Below are positions 8,891 through 17,104 of a DNA stretch of 40,560 nucleotides, piece by piece; the stretch's first letter is position 1, and each line of letters opens with the position of its first letter. The stretch is from the NCBI GenBank assembly GCA_945897475.1, contig CAMDFL010000020.1, positions 1 through 40,560 on the forward strand, in the 5' to 3' direction. The notes below the pieces were generated by a model. It made no database searches and was not told the DNA's origin. It saw only the letters and a program-made list of their open reading frames with translations. The position numbers and the translations under genes were made by a program. The stretch is from Bordetella parapertussis (GTDB lineage Bacteria > Pseudomonadota > Gammaproteobacteria > Burkholderiales > SG8-39).

Positions 8891-8912
8891 AAAGGGGCCG
8901 CGCGGCCCCTTT
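8891..8912. terminator. Bidirectional rho-independent terminator
   Basis: A perfect 22-bp palindrome, AAAGGGGCC-GCGC-GGCCCCTTT, flanked by A and T runs on either side, sits between the convergent exported-protein gene and uvrB. It should stop transcription from both sides; the uvrB stop codon begins one base beyond. Confidence 0.85.
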
Positions 8913-8913
8913 T

Positions 8914-10965
8914 TCATGTCGAAGCGCGCTTTGGCATTTCGTGGTCCGGCGAGGCGCCAAAGAAATTTTTCCTCAAAGTCGCCAAACGATCGCGCGCCTG
9001 CGCAGCCTTCTCGAACTCCAGATTGCGTGCGTGCTCGAGCATTTGCTTCTCCAGTTTCCGAATTTCCCGCGCCATGTCCTTTTCCGACATGATGTCGTAA
9101 CGCGCCTGGTCTTGGGCAGCGCGCAGTTCCAACTGTGCCTGTTGTGGGTCGTAGACGCCACCGATCATGTCGCGCACCTGTTTGATAATGCCTTTGGGCG
9201 TGATGCCGTTTTGTGTGTTGAACTCGACCTGGCGGCTGCGACGCCTGTTGGTTTCGCCGATGGCTTTTTTCATCGATTCGGTCATGCGATCAGCGTACAG
9301 AATGGCCTTGCCATTGATATGCCGCGCGGCGCGGCCTATGGTTTGGATCAGCGAGCGCTCCGAACGCAGGAAACCTTCCTTATCCGCGTCAAGAATGGCC
9401 ACCAGCGATACCTCAGGCAAGTCCAGTCCCTCGCGCAGCAGGTTAATGCCGACCAGAACGTCGAATACCCCAAGGCGCAGATCGCGAATAATTTCCACGC
9501 GTTCAACGGTGTCCACTTCAGAATGAAGATAACGAACTTTCATTCCGTGCTCGGATAGATACTCGGTCAATTCCTCGGCCATGCGTTTGGTCAGTGTGGT
9601 CACCAGCACCCGCTCTTTGAGCGCGACGCGCAAGCTAATCTCCGACATCAAGTCATCCACCTGCGTGGACGCGGGGCGCACCTCCAGTTCCGGATCGATC
9701 AAACCGGTCGGCCGCACCAGTTGCTCCACCACCTGTCCGGCATGTTGCTGCTCGTAATTCGCAGGTGTCGCCGAGGTAAATATCGTCTGGCGCATCACTT
9801 TTTCGAACTCCTCGAAGCGAAGCGGCCGGTTATCCAAGGCCGAAGGCAGGCGAAAACCAAAGTTGACCAGATTTTCCTTGCGTGATCGGTCGCCCTTGTA
9901 CATCCCGCCCAGTTGCCCGATGGTGACGTGACTCTCGTCGATGATCATCAGCGCATTGGCGGGCAGATAATCGATCAGGGTAGGCGGCGGTTCTCCCGGC
10001 TGCCTGCCTGACAAATGCCGCGAATAGTTTTCGATTCCCTTGCAGAATCCCAGCTCCACCATCATTTCTAGATCGAAGCGCGTGCGCTGCTCTATGCGTT
10101 GCGCCTCCACCAACTGGCCGGCTTCCTGGAAACTTTTGATGCGTTCAGCCAGTTCTATTTTAATTGCCTCGATAGCGCGCAAGGTAGTTTCACGCGGCGT
10201 GACGTAGTGGCTCGAAGGATAGACGGTAAATCGCGGCACGCGTTGATGCGCATGCCCGGTCAATGGATCGAACAGGGTGAGACTCTCCACCTCGTCGTCG
10301 AACAGTTCCAGGCGCAAGGCGATCTCGGAGCTTTCCGCCGGAAACACATCGATGACATCGCCGCGCACACGAAACGTGCCGCGCCGGAAATCCATGTCGT
10401 TGCGATCGTATTGCATCGCCACCAAACGGGCGATCACATCGCGTTGCGAAAATTTCTCCTTCTCGCGCAGGTGCAGGATCATGCCGTGGTAATCCACCGG
10501 ATCGCCGATGCCATAAATGCACGAGACCGTCGCGACAATGATCGAGTCCTCGCGCTCCAGTAGTGACTTGGTGGCCGACAGCCGCATCTGCTCGATATGC
10601 TCGTTGATAGAGGAGTCTTTTTCGATAAAAAGATCCCGCGACGGCACGTAGGCTTCCGGCTGGTAGTAGTCGTAATAGGAGACGAAATACTCGACCGCGT
10701 TTTCCGGGAAAAATTCGCGGAACTCCCCGTACAACTGCGCCGCCAGCGTCTTATTGGGCGCGAGCACCATGGCCGGCCGCCCCAAACGCGCAATCACGTT
10801 GGCTATGGTAAATGTCTTGCCAGAGCCGGTTACGCCGAGCAGGGTCTGATAGGACAAACCGTCGTTAATTCCCTCTATCAGTTTTTCTATGGCCTGAGGC
10901 TGATCGCCAGCCGGCTTGAAATTCTGGTGGAGCTTGTATGGGCTGTTGGGGAAAGTGATAGGCAA
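8914..10965 (-). CDS. uvrB: Excinuclease ABC subunit B (UvrB), TTG start
   Basis: A 683-residue UvrB, the damage-verifying helicase-like subunit of nucleotide excision repair. Walker A is GVTGSGKT (residues 44-51). The beta-hairpin that inserts between DNA strands is in [15 protein letters not shown] and following residues. DEAD-like and helicase C motifs follow ([41 protein letters not shown]), and the UVR/UvrC-binding domain is at the C-terminus (EMARE-like [23 protein letters not shown]). The only plausible initiation codon is TTG at 10965. No in-frame ATG or GTG lies between it and an upstream stop at about 11001, and homologues start close to ITFPNSPY. No good Shine-Dalgarno is visible. 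It is divergent from the aminotransferase, whose promoter lies within its first codons. Confidence 0.95.
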   Translation of the reverse strand: MPITFPNSPYKLHQNFKPAGDQPQAIEKLIEGINDGLSYQTLLGVTGSGKTFTIANVIARLGRPAMVLAPNKTLAAQLYGEFREFFPENAVEYFVSYYDYYQPEAYVPSRDLFIEKDSSINEHIEQMRLSATKSLLEREDSIIVATVSCIYGIGDPVDYHGMILHLREKEKFSQRDVIARLVAMQYDRNDMDFRRGTFRVRGDVIDVFPAESSEIALRLELFDDEVESLTLFDPLTGHAHQRVPRFTVYPSSHYVTPRETTLRAIEAIKIELAERIKSFQEAGQLVEAQRIEQRTRFDLEMMVELGFCKGIENYSRHLSGRQPGEPPPTLIDYLPANALMIIDESHVTIGQLGGMYKGDRSRKENLVNFGFRLPSALDNRPLRFEEFEKVMRQTIFTSATPANYEQQHAGQVVEQLVRPTGLIDPELEVRPASTQVDDLMSEISLRVALKERVLVTTLTKRMAEELTEYLSEHGMKVRYLHSEVDTVERVEIIRDLRLGVFDVLVGINLLREGLDLPEVSLVAILDADKEGFLRSERSLIQTIGRAARHINGKAILYADRMTESMKKAIGETNRRRSRQVEFNTQNGITPKGIIKQVRDMIGGVYDPQQAQLELRAAQDQARYDIMSEKDMAREIRKLEKQMLEHARNLEFEKAAQARDRLATLRKNFFGASPDHEMPKRAST

Positions 10966-10974
10966 GGGTACAAT
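10946..10974 (+). promoter_or_regulatory. Probable promoter of the aminotransferase gene
   Basis: TTGGGG (10946-10951) and TACAAT (10969-10974) are separated by 17 bp. Transcription from about 10981 would give a leader of some 25 nt to the ATG at 11007. It lies inside the 5' end of uvrB on the other strand, so the two promoters must overlap. Confidence 0.5.
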
Positions 10975-11006
10975 GTGCAGTGCAACAAACCTCGCATCCT
11001 AACACT

Positions 11007-12224
11007 ATGAACGCAGCACGCTCGCCCTCCCCCCTTGCCGCCGTGCCGATGGCGCCAAAAGACCCCATTCTTGGCGTCACTGAAACTTACAACAGCGATC
11101 CCAATCCCCAAAAAGTCAATCTGGGCGTGGGTATTTATTACGATGACAACGGAAAAGTGCCGGTGCTGGAGTGCGTACGCCGGGCCGAGCGCCAATTGGT
11201 GGAAACCGCCGCACCTCGCGCCTACCTGCCCATAGACGGGCTGGCCGCTTACGACTCTGCGGTGCAATCGCTGGTATTCGGCGCAGATTGTCCCGCCATC
11301 CAGGAAAAGCGCATCATCACCGTACAGGCTTTGGGCGGGACGGGTGGCCTTAAACTGGGGGCGGATTTTCTTCGGCGCATCGCACCGAATGCCCAAGTGT
11401 GGATCAGCGACCCTAGCTGGGAGAACCACAAGGCACTATTCGAAGCCGCGGGCTTCGTCGTCAACAGCTACCCTTATTACGATGCCGCCAGCCACGGGCT
11501 GAATTTCACGGCAATGATCGCGTCTCTGCGGTCCCTGCCTGCGGGTTCCATCGTGGTATTGCATGTTTGCTGCCACAACCCTACCGGAGCTGATATCACC
11601 CCTGCACATTGGCCAGAGGTAATCGATGCGGTGCGCTCGCGTGGTCTACTGCCGTTTCTCGATATCGCCTACCAGGGCTTTGCCGACGGCATCCAGGAAG
11701 ACAACCTGGGCGTGCGCCTGTTCACGCAATCGGGCGGTCCTACATTTGTGTCCAGTTCGTTTTCAAAATCTCTGTCTTTATATGGAGAACGCGTCGGCGC
11801 CTTGTCCATTGTCGCGGAAAGCACCGATGAGGCCGCGCGCGCCCTGTCGCAACTGAAGAGGGTGGTACGTACTAATTATTCCAACCCACCGACGCATGGT
11901 TCCAAGACCGTGGCGGCGATCTTGGGATCACCAGAGCTGCGTACATTGTGGGAAACCGAGTTGAGCGGCATGCGCGAACGAATCCGCGAAGTGCGCGGCC
12001 AATTCGTCGCCAAACTAAAAGAACGTTTGCCCGGATTGGATTTCAGCTTCGTGATCAATCAACGTGGCATGTTTTCATACTCAGGACTGAACAAAGACCA
12101 GGTCGATCAATTGCGCGACAAATACTCGGTATATACCATTGACACGGGTCGAATCTGCGTCGCCGCGCTTAATTCAAAAAATATCGATTATGTGGTGGAC
12201 GCGATCGCCGACGTCATTGCTTGA
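11007..12224 (+). CDS. Aromatic/aspartate aminotransferase (class I, AspC/TyrB family)
   Basis: A 405-residue class-I aminotransferase that moves the amino group between aspartate or aromatic amino acids and 2-oxoglutarate, using pyridoxal phosphate. Family features are APKDPILGVTETYNSDPNP at the N-terminus, the VNLGVGIYYDDNGKVPVL segment, and CCHNPTGADIT. The Schiff-base lysine is in SSFSKSLSLYGERVG, near residue 253. The substrate-carboxylate Arg is in YTIDTGRICVAALN near the C-terminus. The start is ATG 11007. A GTG at 10980 is in frame but would lie at the predicted transcription start. Whether it prefers aspartate (AspC) or aromatic substrates (TyrB) cannot be settled from sequence, so no symbol is given. 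Confidence 0.92.
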   Translation: MNAARSPSPLAAVPMAPKDPILGVTETYNSDPNPQKVNLGVGIYYDDNGKVPVLECVRRAERQLVETAAPRAYLPIDGLAAYDSAVQSLVFGADCPAIQEKRIITVQALGGTGGLKLGADFLRRIAPNAQVWISDPSWENHKALFEAAGFVVNSYPYYDAASHGLNFTAMIASLRSLPAGSIVVLHVCCHNPTGADITPAHWPEVIDAVRSRGLLPFLDIAYQGFADGIQEDNLGVRLFTQSGGPTFVSSSFSKSLSLYGERVGALSIVAESTDEAARALSQLKRVVRTNYSNPPTHGSKTVAAILGSPELRTLWETELSGMRERIREVRGQFVAKLKERLPGLDFSFVINQRGMFSYSGLNKDQVDQLRDKYSVYTIDTGRICVAALNSKNIDYVVDAIADVIA

Positions 12225-12320
12225 TCATTTCCAAACTAGATACTCGGCACTCTGGATACGCAGAAATTCCGCATCCAATTGAATTTTTAGCGTTTCCGGA
12301 CATTTTCTGGCATCTCCAGA

Positions 12321-12350
12321 TTGACCGGGAGAGGCTGCTTGGCTTACAAT
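12321..12350 (+). promoter_or_regulatory. Promoter of tRNA-Asn
   Basis: TTGACC (12321-12326) and TACAAT (12345-12350) with an 18-bp spacer form a near-consensus sigma-70 promoter. It is about 57 bp upstream of the mature tRNA 5' end, leaving a leader of some 50 nt to be removed by RNase P. Confidence 0.7.
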
Positions 12351-12406
12351 GGCTGGCTCGCGCTAATGGCTTTGTGGCCCTAATTGTGGATCGCCATCCA
12401 CCCAAT

Positions 12407-12482
12407 TCCCCGATAGCTCAGCTGGTAGAGCGACGGACTGTTAATCCGCAGGTCCCAGGTTCGAGCCCTGGTCGGGGAGCCA
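12407..12482 (+). tRNA. tRNA-Asn (anticodon GTT)
   Basis: A complete 76-nt cloverleaf. The acceptor stem is TCCCCGA paired with TCGGGGA (12472-12478), then discriminator G and an encoded CCA. The D arm is GCTC...GAGC, the anticodon loop is CTGTTAA with GTT at 12440-12442, and the T arm is CCAGG-TTCGAGC-CCTGG. The first pair of the anticodon stem is an A-C mismatch. No good terminator follows, and no second copy of the tRNA 3' end (an att site) was seen in the window. Confidence 0.97.
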
Positions 12483-12608
12483 ATATATTCAAATACTTAC
12501 GGTGTAACCTTAAGTTAAGCTATTGAAATAATGGTTGTATTTGGCGCGTTTTGAACGGTTTTCGTGATTTATCCGGCCCCACTTCCATCCTAACAAGGAG
12601 TTTGTGAC

Positions 12609-12854
12609 ATGTATGACGCCCCAATCCTGCTGCACTTGAAAAAAAATGGCCAGCAACTCGACCATGAAATCGCCGCGGCAACCGGGATTCCGCTCAAAAA
12701 GGTTCGCCTTTCATTGTCGGAATTGTCAGCACGCGGGGAGATTTCCCGCTGCAGCGTCACTCAGTTCCCTAACGGAAAACCCGTTGAAGGCTTTCTTTGC
12801 CGTATCGCCGGCACAATTCCGCCCAAAACACCGGGCAGAAAGCCGGGCAGTTAG
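12609..12854 (+). CDS. Small predicted winged-helix DNA-binding protein
   Basis: An 81-residue protein with an AAGGAG Shine-Dalgarno nine bases before the ATG, so it is very likely translated. Residues 6-50 (LLHLKKNGQQLDHEIAAATGIP, then KKVRLSLSELSARGEI) read as a winged helix-turn-helix: a helix, a turn, a recognition helix that starts after GIPLKK, then a short wing around ISRCSVTQFPNGKPVEGFLCRIAG. The tail is basic (PGRKPGS). The fold is my reading of pattern and length; no close family is recognised. It is the only candidate DNA-binding protein near the accessory block that begins next to it, so it could be a local regulator, but nothing in the sequence proves this. Confidence 0.6.
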   Translation: MYDAPILLHLKKNGQQLDHEIAAATGIPLKKVRLSLSELSARGEISRCSVTQFPNGKPVEGFLCRIAGTIPPKTPGRKPGS

Positions 12855-12906
12855 CCTGCGGACCAAGGCGTAGCCGCTTCACCGGTTTTAATCGGCGGCG
12901 GCAATT

Positions 12907-13794
12907 TTAAGCGGCGGCGGCGATTATCTGGTGCCGATGTGTGGGCACCGCCAAGCCGTCCAGATTCGGCAATCCGATATAAAAGAGCTCGCTTTGCTCC
13001 ATCGCGCAAATTTCCGCGCTCTCGTGCCTATCCAGATGGAGTGCCGACTCGGCGTGCCAGGACTCACCCGCTGCACTGCCTTTGCCGGTTAGGACAAAAT
13101 AAAGGGTGCCTCCCGGCAATTGACTGGTGTTCACGCCGGCATCGAGGCGCACCAATCCCACATGTACTTCGCGCTCGCTGAATGTACCCAAGCGTTTAAA
13201 TGCGACGCCCGCTTCATCCGGGGAGGATTGCCAAGAAAAATTCTCCGGACGCATAAAAATCGGTTTTTCATAGCGCGGCTTCGGATAGTTCAAATCGGTT
13301 TGACGTGATTCTTCCCAAACAGCTTCGTAGCCGTCCTTGTTATGCTTTTTGCCGGTGCTATCAAGCCAGGTGTAAATGCCATCGTGGAAGCTGCCGCGTT
13401 GACTTAACGACGCCAGACCTTGCGCATACTCGTCGTACGACATATATCCTCTGCCGCTCGCCCCGCCGAATTGCAACAGCAGGATGACGCTGCCATCCCC
13501 TGAACGGGAAGGGCCATAGAACGCCCCCTCCGGGAAATAGCCGACCGTGCCCTCAGTCATCTTGCCGTCGCGCTCGTAGTCAAACTCCCCGCGAAGTTGA
13601 ACGCGGATCTGCTCAAAATTATGGCGATGGCGCGGCGTGTGGTAATCCGACTGGGTGCTGCCCAGCGTGAAATAGAAATTACCGGGAGTACCTGGCGTTC
13701 CCACCATGAGCTGGGTGACTTCCAACGAGCCCGGGCGCGCACGCTTTCTTTCCGCGCCTATGGATTTGAGATCTTCCTTGCGAACAACTTTCAT
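12907..13794 (-). CDS. Cupin-domain protein (bicupin-like)
   Basis: A 295-residue protein with one clear cupin domain at about residues 40-110. It has the metal-binding pattern His56-x-His58 in YHTPRHRHNFEQIR, and the second cupin motif is in GTVGYFPEGAFYGP. The second half (about 195-285, from EVHVGLVRLDAGV to a GTLYFVLTGKGSA turn and GLPNLDGL) looks like another cupin barrel that lacks the histidine pair, apart from the terminal HRH. There is a strong GGAGG before the ATG at 13794. It is downstream of the FAH-family gene and the Bug remnant on the same strand. Function (isomerase, dioxygenase or binding protein) is unknown. The C-terminal four-alanine codons are part of a GGC-rich run at the stop. 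Confidence 0.75.
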   Translation of the reverse strand: MKVVRKEDLKSIGAERKRARPGSLEVTQLMVGTPGTPGNFYFTLGSTQSDYHTPRHRHNFEQIRVQLRGEFDYERDGKMTEGTVGYFPEGAFYGPSRSGDGSVILLLQFGGASGRGYMSYDEYAQGLASLSQRGSFHDGIYTWLDSTGKKHNKDGYEAVWEESRQTDLNYPKPRYEKPIFMRPENFSWQSSPDEAGVAFKRLGTFSEREVHVGLVRLDAGVNTSQLPGGTLYFVLTGKGSAAGESWHAESALHLDRHESAEICAMEQSELFYIGLPNLDGLAVPTHRHQIIAAAA

Positions 13795-13902
13795 GGGCTT
13801 GCCTCCCTGGCGATGTGTTGCGGAAACTCATGCTCTGCGGCACGGTAACAATTTTTCCGCTTCGATTCAATTTTCTTTGATGCCAGTCCTGGCTTTTCCT
13901 GG

Positions 13903-14115
13903 CTAATCGTATTTAAGCTGGGCAATTCTGGTCAATTCAGCCGCGACCTTGCCCTGGGCCACCGCGCGACCGACCACGTCAGTCAACGATCCAGCCGGGA
14001 TGGGGATAAGCATCCTGATGGGTTTGCTCGGATAGGATTGCGCCAACGCGCTGGTGGCGATTACCGCAGCGCATAACGCCGTTACCCCGACGGCCTTACT
14101 CAACATTTTTTTCAT
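13903..14115 (-). pseudogene. Internally deleted Bug/TctC substrate-binding protein
   Basis: This 70-codon ORF starts with an intact signal peptide (MKKMLSKAVGVTALCAAVIATSALA) and the typical Bug-family opening YPSKPIRMLIPIPAGSLTDVVGRAVAQ. It then jumps directly to a short helix, KVAAELTRIAQLKYD, that looks like the C-terminus of the same family. Bug receptors are normally about 325 residues, so roughly 250 residues are missing; the join remains in frame. A GGAGG eight bases before the ATG overlaps the end of the FAH-family gene, the arrangement expected of a functional operon member. It is best read as a deletion remnant. A secreted short peptide is possible but less likely. Confidence 0.75.
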
Positions 14116-14118
14116 TTC

Positions 14119-14901
14119 TCAAACCTCCGCGACAATGTAATTGCGCAAAGTACCGATGCCCGTGATCTCGATCTCGATGGTGTCGCCCACTTTCATGTTC
14201 TGCGGCGCGCCATCGGTGCCCATCCACATCACATCGCCCGCCTGTATGGTGCAGTAGCGGCTGGTTTCGCTGATGAAAGTCTCAGCGCTGAAAATCATGT
14301 CGCCGGTATTAAAACTATCCACCACCTTGCCGTTCAAACGAATGTTGGTGCGCATGTCGCGCGGATTAAGCCCGGTTACGATCCACGGACCCATAGGTTT
14401 GAAGGTATCGGCATTTTTGCCGCGCCAGAAGGTGCGATCGCCACGTTGCCAGGTCCGCTCGCTGACGTCATTGCCTATGGTCCAACCCAATACATGGTCG
14501 AGGGCTTGTTCCTTTGAAATATGCTTACCCGATTTGCCGAAAACCGCCACCAGCTCGCCTTCGTACTGAAATAACTCGCCCGAGTCTTTCGGTTTAATGA
14601 TATTGCCTTCGTGCTCCAGCAACGCGCTATTGGCGCGGTAGCCGATTTCCGCGCGCGCAGGCAATTTGGGTTCTTCACCGCGTTTTTGCGCCATCTTGGT
14701 GATGTGATCGCTGTAATTGACACCGGCGCAGTAGAAGGTGCCGGGAATAATCGGAACCAACAACTTGACCGAGGAAAGCGCTAGTTTTTCTGCGGTGCGA
14801 CGATGCTCGCCGATGAGACTGCCCTCCACAGGAATGACATTGTCACCTTCGATAATTCCATAGCAAATCCGGCCTGCAGCCTCAAAGCGGCACCAAATCA
14901 T
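14119..14901 (-). CDS. Fumarylacetoacetate hydrolase (FAH) family protein
   Basis: A 260-residue FAH-fold enzyme. Members hydrolyse, decarboxylate or hydrate 2-oxo acid intermediates of aromatic and sugar-acid breakdown. The metal site is visible in FQYEGELVAVFGKSG (Glu114, Glu116) and TIGNDVSERTWQ (Asp145). Other family blocks are FYCAGVNYSDH, PMGPWIVTG and the C-terminal GDTIEIEITGIGTLRN. The start is ATG 14901, with GGAG eight bases upstream; the longer in-frame reading from 14958 adds residues unlike the family. It is divergent from the 2OG oxygenase gene and heads a leftward unit with the Bug remnant and cupin. The exact substrate is not predictable. Confidence 0.9.
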   Translation of the reverse strand: MIWCRFEAAGRICYGIIEGDNVIPVEGSLIGEHRRTAEKLALSSVKLLVPIIPGTFYCAGVNYSDHITKMAQKRGEEPKLPARAEIGYRANSALLEHEGNIIKPKDSGELFQYEGELVAVFGKSGKHISKEQALDHVLGWTIGNDVSERTWQRGDRTFWRGKNADTFKPMGPWIVTGLNPRDMRTNIRLNGKVVDSFNTGDMIFSAETFISETSRYCTIQAGDVMWMGTDGAPQNMKVGDTIEIEITGIGTLRNYIVAEV

Positions 14902-15083
14902 CTTGTTTTCTCCGTGGGATGTCAGATCAAGGCGGCAATGGTACATTTCCCTTGCCAAAGCAACAACGCGGCGTGCTCGGCGCGGCGTACTTCGCAGCGT
15001 ACTTCACTCGGCATCCTTTGTGCGGCGTACTTTTTAATGTGCTTGGATATTTTTGCCGGCAAAGCTGGGCAGGAGGCAAGTCG

Positions 15084-16214
15084 ATGACAAACATCATTTC
15101 CGAAGGCAGTATCGAAAAGTTTCTCGACTTCGACAGCAGCGCAGGCGAGGTCAAACGCATCCCGCTGAAAAATCTTCCCTTGATTGACCTCACGCCTATC
15201 GTGCAAGGGCACGAGCTCTCTGCCCGGCAACGCGTCGGCAGCCAGATTCGCGATGCCTGTGTCAACATCGGCTTTTTCTACCTGACTGGCCATGGCATTC
15301 CCGTCGCCGAGTTGGAGGACACCATCACCTGGGGCCATCGCTTCTGGGCTCTGCCCCTGGATGAACGCCTGAAACTGCAAAAGACACCGGATTCCAAGGG
15401 GCTGGGTTTTTTTCCCTCTGGTGGCGCAAACCCCGGCGCCGATACCGCGGTTGACACCCGCGAGGTATTCTCAATGAGCCGCGAGGTAATGGATCAGGAA
15501 CCCGAGGAAGGCCGGCATGCCGCGGGTCACACACGCTGGCCAAGTGACTCGCTGCTGCCGGGATTCAAGGCCTTCATGCAGGCGCATACCCTGAAACGCC
15601 AGCGGCTCACCCAACAGTTATTGCAGGGTTTTGCCCTGAGTCTGGAGTTGCCTGAAGATTATTTCGAGGCTTCGCACCATTTTGTTGGCTGCAACCTGGT
15701 CTACAACTACTACCCGGCCACCGATTCTACAAACACCGGACCCGTGAACACCGATTCTACAAACACCCAACCCTCGAAAACAAGCCGTACACAATGGGGC
15801 ATTTCACCGCACACCGATTACGGCAGCTTGACGATCCTATGGCAGGACAAACTCGGGGGGCTGGAAATACGCAATGCCGCCGGAGATTGGATTGGCGCGC
15901 CACCGCTGGAGAATGCGTTCGTTATCAATATTGGCGACCTGTTCGCGCGCTGGACCAATGACCTGTACTCATCGAACCTGCATCGGGCCGTCCATACCAA
16001 CAAGGGCGCGCGCATCTCAGTGCCGTTTTTTGTTTATCCACGCGCCAATTTCGAAGTGGAATGCCTTGAAACCTGCCAGAGCGCCTCGCGGCCAGCGCGC
16101 TATGAAAAAGTGCGCACCGACACCTACGTCATGGCGCTCCTGGAGCAATCGCGCCGCACCGGCCGCGCGGGGATTTCGATGCAGGCGGCAGTGCGAATGA
16201 AATCCGGCGAATGA
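15084..16214 (+). CDS. 2OG-Fe(II) oxygenase, isopenicillin N synthase-like
   Basis: A 376-residue non-heme iron, 2-oxoglutarate-dependent oxygenase of the isopenicillin-N-synthase/plant-type family. The N-terminal DIOX_N part has LPLIDLTPI and FYLTGHGIP. The jelly-roll core has the iron ligands His243-x-Asp245 (SPHTDYGSLTILWQ) and His300 (NLHRAVH), and the 2OG-binding R-x-S (Arg310, RISVPFF). The start ATG 15084 has GGAGG upstream. Just before the HTD motif is a low-complexity insert made by a 30-bp tandem duplication, which encodes two copies of DSTNT. The next gene is a creatininase-family protein 58 bp on, and a Bug receptor follows, so these three form one rightward unit. The substrate is unknown. 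Confidence 0.9.
   Translation: MTNIISEGSIEKFLDFDSSAGEVKRIPLKNLPLIDLTPIVQGHELSARQRVGSQIRDACVNIGFFYLTGHGIPVAELEDTITWGHRFWALPLDERLKLQKTPDSKGLGFFPSGGANPGADTAVDTREVFSMSREVMDQEPEEGRHAAGHTRWPSDSLLPGFKAFMQAHTLKRQRLTQQLLQGFALSLELPEDYFEASHHFVGCNLVYNYYPATDSTNTGPVNTDSTNTQPSKTSRTQWGISPHTDYGSLTILWQDKLGGLEIRNAAGDWIGAPPLENAFVINIGDLFARWTNDLYSSNLHRAVHTNKGARISVPFFVYPRANFEVECLETCQSASRPARYEKVRTDTYVMALLEQSRRTGRAGISMQAAVRMKSGE
15721..15780 (+). repeat. 30-bp tandem duplication inside the oxygenase gene
   Basis: Two 30-bp units (15721-15750 and 15751-15780) share the identical first 17 bases CCGATTCTACAAACACC and then diverge. The unit length is a multiple of three, so the reading frame is kept, adding a Thr/Asn/Ser-rich stretch before the iron-binding HTD motif. 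Confidence 0.85.
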
Positions 16215-16224
16215 AATCCGGCGA
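16197..16224 (+). repeat. 14-bp tandem duplication at a gene junction
   Basis: ATGAAATCCGGCGA occurs twice in direct tandem (16197-16210 and 16211-16224), followed by a third ATGAAA. Because 14 is not a multiple of three, the second copy places the oxygenase stop codon TGA (16212-16214) and makes a chain of ATG codons ahead of the creatininase gene. Confidence 0.85.
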
Positions 16225-16272
16225 ATGAAAACAAGCTGCCTCGCCCCATCATTGCCATTCTTGAGGTGCGAC

Positions 16273-17061
16273 ATGCGCACGTTTATCTGTTTTATTTTCA
16301 TACAATTTTTTGCCATTCCGGCGCATGCCCAAGCACGCTCGCTCTTGATCGAAGATCTCACCTGGACCGAGGTCCGGGACGCCATTGCCTCGGGCAAGGA
16401 CACCGCGATTATTTACGCCGGAAGCACCGAGCAGAACGGCCCGCACATGGTTCTGGGCAAGCACAATTTCATCGCCCGGCACGTCGCGCAACGCATCGCC
16501 GCAACCCTGGGCAATGCGCTGGTCTACCCGGTGTTGCCGATCGCGCCGACCGGAGATGCAACGGCAAAAACAGAGCACATGCGATTTCCAGGAAGCATCA
16601 GCGTTTCGGAGGCAACGTTTGCCGCGGTCACGCGCGATGTCTGCATGAGCGCCATAGCGGCAGGATTTAAAAACATCGCGCTAATGGGCGATCACGGCGG
16701 CGGGCAGGAAGCGCTTGGGAGAACGGCTCGCGAACTCAGCACTGAATGGAGCGCCAAAGGTATTCGCATCCACTATGTAGCGGATGTCTACATCAAGTCC
16801 AATGAGCTGGTGACGCAATACCTTGCCAAACGAAATTTGACGCCGGGCGCGCATGCAGGCCTCGCCGATACCGCCGAACTGATGGCCATCGATTCCAAGC
16901 GGCGCTGGATAAGGCGCGGCAAATTATCATCTAGCAGCCCAGACAACGGTGTCGATGGCGACCCGCGACCTGCCAATGCCGAATTGGGACGACGTTTTCT
17001 TCAATTCAAGGTCGATAGCGCGGTCACGCAGATTCGCGCCTTGCTCGCGCAGCCAAGGTAA
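16273..17061 (+). CDS. Exported creatininase-family protein with altered metal-ligand positions
   Basis: A 262-residue protein of the creatininase (creatinine amidohydrolase) family with a signal peptide, MRTFICFIFIQFFAIPAHA, so probably periplasmic. The start ATG 16273 is chosen for that signal and a GAGGTG upstream; ATG 16225 is in frame but lies in the duplicated 14-bp sequence. Family blocks are YAGSTEQNGPHMVLGKHN, PTGDATAKTEHMRFPGS, ALMGDHGGGQEALG and GAHAGLADTAEL. In Pseudomonas creatininase the first metal site uses Glu34, His36 and Asp45; aligned by eye, this protein has Glu, Asn and His at those places. It may be a conserved subfamily rather than a dead enzyme. It sits between the oxygenase and a Bug receptor. 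Confidence 0.85.
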   Translation: MRTFICFIFIQFFAIPAHAQARSLLIEDLTWTEVRDAIASGKDTAIIYAGSTEQNGPHMVLGKHNFIARHVAQRIAATLGNALVYPVLPIAPTGDATAKTEHMRFPGSISVSEATFAAVTRDVCMSAIAAGFKNIALMGDHGGGQEALGRTARELSTEWSAKGIRIHYVADVYIKSNELVTQYLAKRNLTPGAHAGLADTAELMAIDSKRRWIRRGKLSSSSPDNGVDGDPRPANAELGRRFLQFKVDSAVTQIRALLAQPR

Positions 17062-17104
17062 TTCCCCCATCAATCGCGCTCTGATCAGAGCAGGAGAGAA
17101 TCAC

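Noticed and set aside
12407-12482. tRNA-Asn as the integration site of a genomic island covering 12.6-30 kb
   Set aside because: No integrase gene and no second copy of the tRNA 3' end were found at the other side of the block.
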